Positions 13,201 through 25,720 of a DNA stretch of 64,000 nucleotides are shown here, piece by piece (positions within the stretch are counted from its first letter, which is position 1; each line of letters starts with the position of its first letter). The notes under the pieces were generated by a model that saw only the letters and a program-made list of their open reading frames with translations, had not been told where the DNA came from and did no database searches. Made by a program: the position numbers and the translations under genes. This DNA comes from Panopea generosa (Eukaryota > Mollusca > Bivalvia > Adapedonta > Hiatellidae). The stretch lies in contig CM055908.1 of the NCBI GenBank assembly GCA_029582155.1, positions 22,057,103-22,121,102 on the forward strand, given 5' to 3'.

Positions 13201-16200
13201 GTGATAATCCATTTTCAAGTGCCCCGACGTCATTTTGTTTTTATCAAAATGGCATACCGTAACATCATAATATTGATGTCATGTTGAGATGCGCAAAATT
13301 GGTGGCATTTTTTTAAAGGATGTAAACAAGCATACGATACAGCACACATTGATATATTTTATTTATAAATAAAACCCATTTTGGCAACGCTACGATTGTT
13401 TGAATAGTATAGGTAGGAAAAAAGCAAAAACTGCCCCGACTACGTAAATCGACGTTTCCATAGTTACTATAGAAAATAAACTAATGATAAAAAAACTATC
13501 ATTTTTTTGCAAAATTACTTCAAATGTGTAGCGGCACCGGCACCGTGAGAATTATTAGAATACAATGATAAATAAAAAAAGTTATGGCAAAAGTCTACGA
13601 ACTTTCTGATCCCCCCTCGTATTTGCCAATTAATACATCACAATAGTACCAAATATATCATCTTAGCTACAATAGACATTTTAATACTCTGTTACTATAT
13701 TTGCCAATTAATACATCACAATAGTACCAAATATATCATCTTCGCAACAATAGACATTTTAATATTCTGTTACTATATTTGCCAATTAATACATCACAAT
13801 AGTATCAAATATCTCATCTTCGCTACAATAGACATTTTAATACTCTGTTACTATATTTGCCAATTAATACATCACAATAGTATCAAATATATCATCTTCG
13901 CTACAATAGACATTTTAATACTCTGTTACTATATTTGCCAATTAATACATCACAATAGTATCAAATATATCATCTTCACTACAATAGACATTTTAATAGT
14001 CTGTTACTATATTTGCCAACTAATACATCACAATAGTATCAAATATATCATCTTCGCTACAATAGACATTTTAATACTCTGTTACTATATTTGCCAATTA
14101 ATACATCACAATAGTACCAAAAAATATTATCTTCGCCTCAATAGACATTTTAATATTCTGTTACTATATTTGCCAATTAGTGCATCACAATGGTATGAAA
14201 TAGGAGTACATCAAAATAGTTATTTGCAAAGTGGGGGACAAAAATCTAAATTTTAGTCCAGTAGAGGAGATGATCCACCAAATCACGACATCACCACTTT
14301 ATGTGTGGCTGCAAGATAATATGGATACATATTGAGTAATCTTTCCAGACAGACAAACAGAGGAATGCCCAATGGAAGGATAGAGGGTAAACATGTAGTC
14401 AGTTTCGGTAAGACTGTAGGGGACTAAAAAAACACTCCAGAGGTTCATGTACAAAAATATCATCTTCATCTGTTGCTTTTCATGAGTAAAGACATAACCG
14501 ATTTAAAGATATTAAACCGTTATAAAGATATAGATGTTTAAAGATATAGATGCTTTAACTCTATCGACGCCAATGTCCCCACACAGTGACAAATGCCAGA
14601 GCATCAATGTCGCCATACAACGACTTCAAATAGGTCATTTTACTTACTATAAACCAGATTTAACAACAGTCAAAGGGATAAAATGCATGATGATTATCTG
14701 TTTAAGGTAGTTAGATATTAATTTGCAATATTGTTGAACTAAATAAAAAACTTCAAATTCTATGCTTTCGAGGCGTTTTGAGCAGTGCTGAAATGAACAC
14801 TAACTATGGGAGAAGCAGTCAAACGAATAATGAACAATTAAGACTCCGAATTTCAGTTGGAAATGTCTGTGCCTGTCTAAGTAAATGCCAGTTTTATGTT
14901 TTGAAATCATTATTGAGGAAATAATGAGCAATATCGGTTTTATGTTTCATTTGATGAACATATTATTACTTTTTACCTGTTGAACTTGTCAATCAGTCAG
15001 AAATTGCCACGTGATATAAAAAAAACTTTCTTTTATATATCCTGAAAGAATAATATATATAAAAAACAGACCTGGAAAGTTTCATTCAGATATCTCAAAC
15101 ATTTTTCTTTTAACAGCAGTTTGTGTAGATAGACTTATTAATAATCAAAAAGAAAGAATTCAATACGTAGCTGTTTTAAAGATAAAGCTGTTGTCGACAT
15201 AACTTACGGACAAACAACTTGTTCAGCGAAGTTTCTGATAAATTTGTTGGATTCATCAACAGCCATCACCACTTTACACTCGTACTCCTGGTAGTCGGGA
15301 CAGGTGGGATTATAGTCATCAACAAAAACAGTCTCGTTGTCACATTTGTATGTAGTATTGGCTTTGGTAATCAAGGCAGTTTGAGTATCAGTGGCTTCAC
15401 AGTGGTTAGCAAAATATAGAATACATTTATTCACCTTCTTCTGTGTTCTGCAAATAAATAAATATATATCAAATGTTATACAAGTCACTTGTGTTTTAAT
15501 CATGTTATTTTTTACATCAGAATACTAAAATGATGTCAATACAGTGACAGTAATGCTATTCTTGCATACTGGACAAGGATTCCTGCATATTTTTACCACG
15601 TACACATTTTTAATCCTAAATCCCCTTCACAGGTTTATCCTACCCTTTCGTGAAGTTGGAGCCCCTTCACAGGTTTATCCTACCCTCTTGTGAAGTTGGA
15701 GCCCCTTCACAGATTTATCCTACCCTCTGGTGAAGTTGGAGCCCCTTCACAGGTTTATTCTACCCTCTCGTGAAGTTAGAGCCCCTTCACGGGTTTATCG
15801 TACCCTCTTGTGAAGTTGGAGCCCCTTCATGGGTTTATCCTATCCCCTTGTGATGTTGGAGCCCCTTCATGGGTTTATCCTACCCTCTTGTGAAGTTGTA
15901 GCCTCTTCACAGGTTTATCCTACCCTCTTGTGAATTTGGAGCCCCTTCACGGGTTTATCATACCCTCTTGTGAAGTTGGAGCCCCTTCACAGGTTTATCC
16001 TACCCTCTCGTGAAGTTGGAGCCCCTTCACGGGTTTATTGTACCCTCTCGTGAAGTTGGAGCCCCTTCACGGGTTTATTGTACCCTCTTGTGAAGTTGGA
16101 GCCCCTTCACGGGTTTATCCTATCCCCTTGTGATGTTGGAGCCCCTTCATGGGTTAATCCTACCCTCTTGTGAAGTTGGAGCCCCTTCACGGGTTTATCC

Positions 16201-19200
16201 TACCCTCTTGTGATGTTGGAGCCCCTTCACGGGTTTATCCTACCCTCTCGTGAAGTTGGAGCCCCTTCACGGGTTTATCCTACACTCTCGTGAAGTTGGA
16301 GCCCCTTCACAGGTTTATCCTACCCTCATGTGAAGTTGTAGCCTCTTCACAGGTTTATCCTACCCTCTCGTGAAGTTGGAGCCCCTTCACGGATTTATCC
16401 TACCCTCTCCTGAAGTTTGAGCCCCTTCACGGGTTTATCGTACCCTCTTGTGAAGTTGGAGCCCCTTCATGGGTTTATCCTATCCCCTTGTGATGTTGGA
16501 GCCCCTTCATGGGTTAATCCTACCCTCTTGTGAAGTTGGAGCCCCTTCACGGGTTTATCATACCCTCTTGTGAAGTTGGAGCCACTTCACAGGTTTATCC
16601 TACCCTCTTGTGATGTTGGAGCCCCTTCACGGGTTTATCCTACCCTCTTGTGAGGTTGGAGCCCCTTCACGGGTTTATCCTACCCTCTTGTGACGTTGGA
16701 GCCACTTCACGGGTTTATCCTACCCTCTTGTGAAGTTGGAGCCCCTTCACAGGTTTATCTTACCTTTTTGTGACGTTTAAACCCCTTCACAGGTTTATCC
16801 TACCATCCTGTGACTTTAGAACCATTGATAGATTCATCAATACATATATATTGACTCTTATAATCTTGTATTAGGCATGTCAGAAACATGGCCGTCAGTT
16901 CAAAACATTTAGTTGGCTGATTAAAAGGCGATTTACCTCTGGTTTAAAGGGAGTATATTAAAAATAAAAAAAAAGCTATAAATGTCTAAAAAAATAAAAT
17001 TATTTTTAAAATGAACTAGAGCTATCACTGAAGGTGATGAATACCCCTGAATGCCGCCATGACAGAAAATGGTTTACCATTGTATGAAGTTTTATTAAAT
17101 TATATCCAATAGTTTTAAAGTTATGCTCCAGACAAAAAAAAAACTTAATAAAAGAGAATGTTATGGATTGAGTTTTTTGTATTGTTAATTTTTTTTATGG
17201 TTTTGTTAAAATTAAAAACGTTTTTTTTAATTTTTTAATTATTGTGCAGTGTACAAGCTTTCATGGCAATCAATAAATGTTATACTTTTTCGAGTTATGT
17301 TGAGGGACAACAATTTTATGGACAAAAGTTTGACAAGAAACAGTTTGACAAGAAACAATTTTTTTTATCAAAGGGCAATAACTCTGTAATTAGCAAGAAT
17401 AGAGTTATGTTTCTTGTACACTGCACTTCCTCTCATTATATTCTACCATTGTATGAAGTTTGATGAAATTCCATCCAGTACTTTAAAAGTAATGCTCCAG
17501 ACAAGGGAAATATATCAAAGGGCAATAACTCTGTAATTAGCAAGAATAGAGTTATATTTCTTGTACACTGCACTTCCTCTCATTATATTCTACCATTGTA
17601 TGAAGTTTGATGAAATTCCATCCAGTACTTTAAAAGTAATGCTCCGGACGAGGGAAATATATCAAAGGGCAATAACTCTGTAATTAGCAAGAATAGAGTT
17701 ATGTTTCTTGTACACTGCACTTCCTCTCATTATATTCTACCATTGTATGACGTTTGATGAAATTCCATCCAGTACCTTTCAAGTGATGCTCCGGACAAGG
17801 AAAATTGCAACGGACAGACCGACCGACAGACTGACAGACCGACAGACAGACCACAGGGTGACTCCAATATACCCCCTCAAACTTTGTTTGTCGGGGGTAT
17901 AATAAAAAGCATCCCTGATTATCATTAATGAATAAAATTCCAATGGTTTGGTTTGTCAAGTCCACTAAAATGTGCCAAAATTGAATATTTAAATTGGAGT
18001 GGTAAATTTGAAACAAATCCCCATTCTAAAGGTAGACAGCACTTAAATACTGATTGATGACCTTCACATCATAATTTCGTCTCTTTTTAAGATAAACACT
18101 TATAACTACATAATTATAAACATGTGTAATTGATCAAATTGAAATCAAAATCAAATCAAATTACTTATTTATTAAATATGTTACAAAATATGTTGCGTAG
18201 GCCAAGTAAGGAAATCCCTTTTCAACATATTATTTTTGGACATAGGAAATCCCTTTTCAATGTATTATTTTTGGACTAAGGAAATCCCTTTTCAATGTAT
18301 TATTTTTGGACTAAGGAAATCCCTTTTCAACATATTATTTTTGGACTAAGGAAATCCCTTTTCAACATATTATTTTTGGACTAAGGAAACCCCTTTTCAA
18401 TATATTATTTTTGGACTAAGGAAATCCCTTTTCAACATATTATTTTTGTACTAAGGAAATCCCTTTTCAATATACTATTTTTGGACTAAGGAAATCCCTT
18501 TTCAATATATTATTTTTGGACTAAGGAAATCCCTTTTCAACATATTATTTTTGTACTAAGGAAATCCCTTTTCAATATACTATTTTTGGACTAAGGAAAT
18601 CCCTTTTCAATATATTATTTTTGGACTAAGGAAATCCCTTTTCAATATATATCCCGATATATTCCCTTTAAAGTGCCCGAACCATAAATTGCATGTGCTG
18701 GCTATTTATTCAATTTTTAATATCAGTTTACCAACCATTCTTAAAGTTGAACTCAAGAACACATTCTGATACATATATGTATACATTAAACAGCTGTACT
18801 TACTGACAATCAGGGAAAGAAAGAAGAGGCACACTTTAATCTAACAATAAACAATCAAAGCAAGAAGAATGAACACATTCTGATACGTATATGTATACAT
18901 TACACAGCTGTACTTACTGACAATCAGGGACAAAGGGAGGCATAGTTTGATCTAACAACAAACACTCCTCTGCAGCTTCAAGGTTACAAACTTCGTCAAC
19001 ATCTTTAATTAAACAAATCACTTCGTGAAGGTTATTCCCACAATAGTCATTTCCAACAATGCCTTGCACTTTCTGTACATGCTCAGCAATAGCGTAACGC
19101 TGCTCTACGTCACAACTTCGTAGTGTTGTTTTGATGCAATCAAGTGAACGATTCATGTACCTGAAGTTATATTTAAAAAAAACCTCAAAGTTGTGATAAC

Positions 19201-22200
19201 AAGATATCCAGTAAATCATTTACATACATAGACAATATAGTGTGGTATCTTTACTAGTTAATCGTTTACATATATAGACAATATAGTGTGGTATCTTTAC
19301 TAGTTAATCGTTTACATATATAGACAATACAGTGTGGTATCTTTACTAGTAAATCCTTTACATATATAGACAATACAGTGTGGTATCATTACTAGTAAAT
19401 TGTTTACATACATAGACAGTACCGTGTGGTATCTTTACTAGTAAATCGTTTACATACATAGACAATACAGTGTGGTATCATTACTAGTAAACCATTTACA
19501 TACATAGACAATACAGTGTCACATCATTACTAGTAAATCATTTACATACATAGACAATAAAGTGTTGCATCAATACTAGTAAATCATTTACATACATATA
19601 CAATACAGTGTGGTATCATTACTAGTAAACCATTAACATACATAGACAATACAGTGTCGCATCATTACTAGTAAATCATTTACATACATATACAATACAG
19701 TGTGGTATCATTACTAGTAAATCATTTACATACATTGACAATACAGTGTCGCATCATTACTAGTAAATCAATTACATACATAGACAATATAGTGTGGTAT
19801 CATTACTTGTAAATCATTTACATACATAGACAATATAGTGTCGCATCATTACTAGTACATCATTTACATACATAGACAATACAGTGTCGCATCATTACTA
19901 GTAAATCATTTACATACATAGACAATACAGTGTCGCATCAATACTTGTAAATCATTTACATACATAGACAATACAGTGTCGTATAATTACTTATAATCAT
20001 TTACATACATAGACAATATAGTGTCGCATCATTACTAGTAAATCATTTACATACATAGACAATATAGTGTAGCATCATTACTAGTAAATCATTTACATAC
20101 ATAGACAATATAGTGTCGCATCATTACTAGTACATCATTTACATACATAGACAATACAGTGTCGCATCATTACTAGTAAATCATTTACATACATAGACAA
20201 TATAGTGTCACATCATTACTTGTAAATCATTTACATACATAGACAATACAGTGTCGCATCATTACTAGTAAATCATTTACATACATAGACAATACAGTGT
20301 CGCATCAATACTAGTAAATCATTTACATACATAGACAATATAGTGTCGCATCATTACTAGTCAATCATTTACATACATAGACAATATAGTGTGGTATCAT
20401 TACTAGTAAATCATTTACATACATAGACAATACAGTGTCGCATCATTACTAGTTAATCATTTACATACATAGACAATATAGTGTCGCATCATTACTAGTA
20501 AATCATTTACATACATAGACAATATAGTGTCGCATCAATACTAGTAAATCATTTACATACATAGACAATATAGTGTCGTATAATTACTTATAATCATTTA
20601 CATACATAGACAATATAGTGTCGCATCATTACTAGTAAATCATTTACATACATAGACAATACAGTGTCGCATCATTTCGAGTAAATCATTTACATACATA
20701 GACAATACAGTGTCGCATCATTACTAGTAAATCATTTACATACATAGACAATACAGTGTCGCATCAATACTAGTAAATCATTTACATACATAGACAATAT
20801 AGTGTCGTATAATTACTTATAATCATTTACATACATAGACAATATAGTGTCGCATCATTACTAGTAAATCATTTACATACATAGACAATACAGTGTCGCA
20901 TCATTTCGAGTAAATCATTTACATACATAGACAATACAGTGTCGCATCATTACTAGTAAATCATTTACATACATAGACAATACAGTGTCGCATCAATACT
21001 AGTAAATCATTTACATACATAGACAATATAGTGTCGTATAATTACTTATAATCATTTACATACATAGACAATATAGTGTCGCATCATTACTAGTAAATCA
21101 TTTACATACATAGACAATATAGTGTTGCATCATTACTAGTAAATCATTTACATACATAGACAATATAGTGTCGCATCATTACTAGTAAATCATTTACATA
21201 CATAGACAATACAGTGTCACATCATTACTAGTAAATCATTTACATACATAGACAATACAGTGTGGTATCATTACTAGTAAATCATTTACATACATAGACA
21301 ATACAGTGTCGCATCAATACTTGTAAATCATTTACATACATAGACAATATAGTGTCGTATAATTACTTATAATCATTTACATACATAGACAATATAGTGT
21401 CACATCATTACTAGTAAATCATTTACATACATAGACAATATAGTGTCGCATCATTACTAGTAAATCATTTACATACATAGACAATATAGTGTCGCATCAT
21501 TACTAGTAAATCATTTACATACATAGACAATATAGTGTCGCATCATTACTAGTAAATCATTTACATACATAGACAATACAGTGTCGCATCATTACTAGTA
21601 AATCATTTACATACATAGACAATATAGTGTCGTATAATTACTTAAAATCATTTACATACATAGACAATACAGTGTCGCATCATTACTTGTAAATCATTTA
21701 CATACATAGACAATATAGTGTCGTATAATTACTTAAAATCATTTACATACATAGACAATATAGTGTCACATCATTACTAGTAAATCATTTACATACATAG
21801 ACAATATAGTGTTGCATCATTACTAGTAAATCATTTACATACATAGACAATATAGTGTCGCATCATTACTAGTAAATCATTTACATACATAGACAATACA
21901 GTGTCGCATCAATACTTGTAAATCATTTACATACATAGACAATATAGTGTCGTATAATTACTTATAATCATTTACATACATAGACAATATAGTGTCGCAT
22001 CATTACTAGTAAATCATTTACATACATAGACAATATAGTGTTGCATCATTACTAGTAAATCATTTACATACATAGACAATATAGTGTCGCATCATTACTA
22101 GTAAATCATTTACATACATAGACAATACAGTGTCACATCATTACTAGTAAATCATTTACATACATAGACAATACAGTGTGGTATCATTACTAGTAAATCA

Positions 22201-25200
22201 TTTACATACATAGACAATACAGTGTCGCATCAATACTAGTAAATCATTTACATACATAGACAATACAGTGTCGCATCATTACTAGTAAATCATTTACATA
22301 CATAGACAATACAGTGTCGCATCAATACTAGTAAATCATTTACATACATAGACAATACAGTGTCGCATCATTACTAGTAAATCATTTACATACATAGACA
22401 ATACAGTGTCGCATCATTACTAGTAAATCATTTACATACATAGACAATATAGTGTCGCATCATTACTAGTAAATCATTTACATACATAGACAATATAGTG
22501 TCGCATCATTACTAGTAAATCATTTACATACATAGACAATACAGTGTCGCATCAATACTTGTAAATCATTTACATACATAGACAATATAGTGTCGTATAA
22601 TTACTTAAAATCATTTACATACATAGACAATATAGTGTCGCATCATTACTAGTAAATCATTTACATACATAGACAATATAGTGTCGCATCATTACTAGTA
22701 AATCATTTACATACATAGACAATATAGTGTCACATCATTACTAGTAAATCATTTACATACATAGACAATATAGTGTCGCATCATTACTAGTAAATCATTT
22801 ACATACATAGACAATATAGTGTCGTATAATTCATATTTATTATAAAGTTGGAAAAATTGGGCAGAGTATGTCATTTATTTAAGAACAAAATTAAAATAAA
22901 AGGCCTGAACAGCCTGAGGGAAGGCTTGCTACTTGAGCAAATTCATAAATATTATCATCTGGTAAACTGAAAAACCTGTTTTCATCTCCCCTTAAAGGGA
23001 ATTGATCAGGATTTTTCAAAGTTTTCAAATTGGCTAAAACATTTTGTCCAATATATCATGCATATATATAATGCATATACATATTCACTGACCCCATATT
23101 GCCAAAAGGATATCTATTTAAATATGCCAAAATAATATATTGAAAAGGGATTTCCTAACCTGGGCTATATATGCGCCTGGGTTAAAATAGATTTCCCGCT
23201 TAAAATTGCAATATATTTTGTGATGTAATAAACGAGTCATATGGTTACATTTTGATTTCAATATGATCCATTTTACAGGTTTACACGTAGTAAAACTTGT
23301 TTCATCTTAGAAAGAGACCAAATATCGATGTGGAGGTATTCAAGTGCTGCCTATTTTTAGAATGGGGATTTCGTTTCAAGTTTTACACTCCAGTTTGAAT
23401 ATCGATTATGTCACGTTTTGTTGGATTTGACATACCAAACCATTTGGATTCTATGTCTTAATGATAATGAGGTGCTTTTTATCTATTTTAAAAATAATTT
23501 TATTTTGGAAAACATTGATAGCATTTTTTTCTGATATACTCCCTATAAGATACTATACATGTATGTCATATAATTAAGCTGTAAGAAATTCCTGATCTAA
23601 GGGCATTTTTTTTGCTAATTAATTAATCTTTTGCAGAATTTAAAAGAAAATCACCATATGCTCCAATAACATCATCAATATTCATACTAACTTTTATCAA
23701 TGTTGACCGCACTATATTGCACACCATAGTATGAGTGAAAACCAAACATGATAATTTTTACAAACAATAAAACAAATATAATGTTTCTTATCAACAAAAT
23801 AACCAATAAACTGTTTCTTATACACAAGAAAACAAATAAACTGTTTCTTACACACAAAATAACAAATAAAATGTTTCTTATAAACAAGATAACAAATAAA
23901 ATGTTTCTTATAAACAAGATAACAACTATAATGTTTTTATAAACAAGATAACAACTATAATGTTTTTATAAACAAGATAACAAATAAATTGTTTCTTATA
24001 AATAATATAACAACTATAATAATTCTTATAAACAAGATAAGAAATAAACTGTTTTCTATAAACAAGATAACAAATAAAATGTTTCTTATAAACAAGATAA
24101 CAAATAAAAATAATGTTACTTACTATCAACAGTGAAATATATATAAGATACCAAATATAACATAATGAAGAAACTGAATGAAGAATTAAGCTGATACACT
24201 ATATGTTATAGACTACGATGTCACTTAATTAAAACCAAAGTATACCTGCATCCTCCGTCTAAATGGACATTGCCAATAAATGGCATAATACGGTCTGTAC
24301 AATGTTCCCAGTTACAGGCTTCTTCATCATCATCCATCTCTTCTCCAGAGCTTTCCACGTCTTCCGTATCAGGCAGAGGTTGAGCACATACCATATTGGA
24401 AATTGCACCGAAACACATAGTCACTTGTTCAATACGGCCAGTCATCTCTGCTGAACAGTTGGTCTTCATCTCCGTAATGTGTTGTGCTGTTTCCATCATG
24501 TCTCTGTAACAGAAACATTCCAAACCCTCACAAGCACTCATCAAATTACGTTTACGTACATGACACAAGTTTATATGCATATGATTTGCACTGACTTTAC
24601 CCAGGAAGTGAGTAAGTGTTATTAGACAAAAACTATTTGTAGCAACCTTGTGATTTTTCCAGAAAAATAACCGATACTTTAAATTTCAATAAGTTTGTGA
24701 GAATCAGTAGCACCCCTAGTAATCAATGTCAAAACAAATGCTCGCATCAACGAGTTATTTCTCCTACTGGGGGTCACACACGATGCATTACATGGACTAC
24801 TTATCTTTCCACAAAATTGGATCTGACCTCAATTGTCTTTAGATTCCCACACAAAGCCCTCCAAGGCCAAGTGGTCTAAGGTGCCATCTCAAGATCACTT
24901 ACCTCTCACTGCATAGGTCATAGGTTCAAATCCTGCTCACTCCAAAAACTTTATGTGAGAATGTTTGCCAGTTAGTTACTTACGGAAGGACGATGGTTCT
25001 ACTTACATTCATTCTGAGGTCTTCCTCCACCAATAAAGCTGGATCTGCCATATATAACCTGAAATGTTCATTCTGAGGTCTTCCTCCACCAATAAAGCTG
25101 GATATACCATATATAACCTGAAATGTTCATTCTGAGGTCTTCCTCCACCAATAAAGCTGGATCTGCCATATATAACCTGAAATGTTCATTCTGAGGTCTT

Positions 25201-25689
25201 CCTCCACCAATAAAGCTGGATATGCCATATATAACCTGAAATGTTCATTCTGAGGTCTTCCTCCACCAATAAAGCTGGATCTGCCATATATAACCTGAAA
25301 TGTTCATTCTGAGGTCTTCCTCCACCAATAAAGCTGGATATACCATATATAACCTGAAATGTTCATTCTGAGGTCTTCCTCCACCAATAAAGCTGGATAT
25401 ACCATATATAACCTGAAAGGATGGAGCTTTTGTATCTGGGCTATGTTTACGACAATGTCTGACATTCGCAGTGTCAATTAGTTTGTTAATATAATGCACA
25501 CAATACCGTGACTGCAGGAGATTTTGAATCCCATTTGGGACTCTCGGGTTTTCTCTTTGATTCTGGGAGACTCCGAGAGTAGGCCATAATAAATGAATTG
25601 CTAGATTATCATCCCCGCTTGCCCTCTAATTTTCATGCTGCCCCAACCCTTTTTATTTTCATAAAAAATATAAAAAAAAAAACTTAAAA

Positions 25690-25720
<31 letters not shown>

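Larger units (their letters stand above)
16945..18250. repeat. Left arm of a large inverted repeat, split by a nested element
   Basis: Outer part 16945-17013 (AAAGGGAGTATAT, ATAAAATTATTTTTAAAAT) and inner part 17902-18250 (ATTATCATTAATGAAT, CCAATGGTTTGGTTTGTCAA, AATCCCCATTCTAAA, GGAAATCCCTTTTCAA) are both found, contiguous and inverted, at 23125-23550. Confidence 0.7.

Noticed and set aside
19205-22830. Possible CRISPR-like array (regular short repeats)
   Set aside because: Units are contiguous variants of one sequence with no unique spacers, no cas genes, and the locus is eukaryotic intron.
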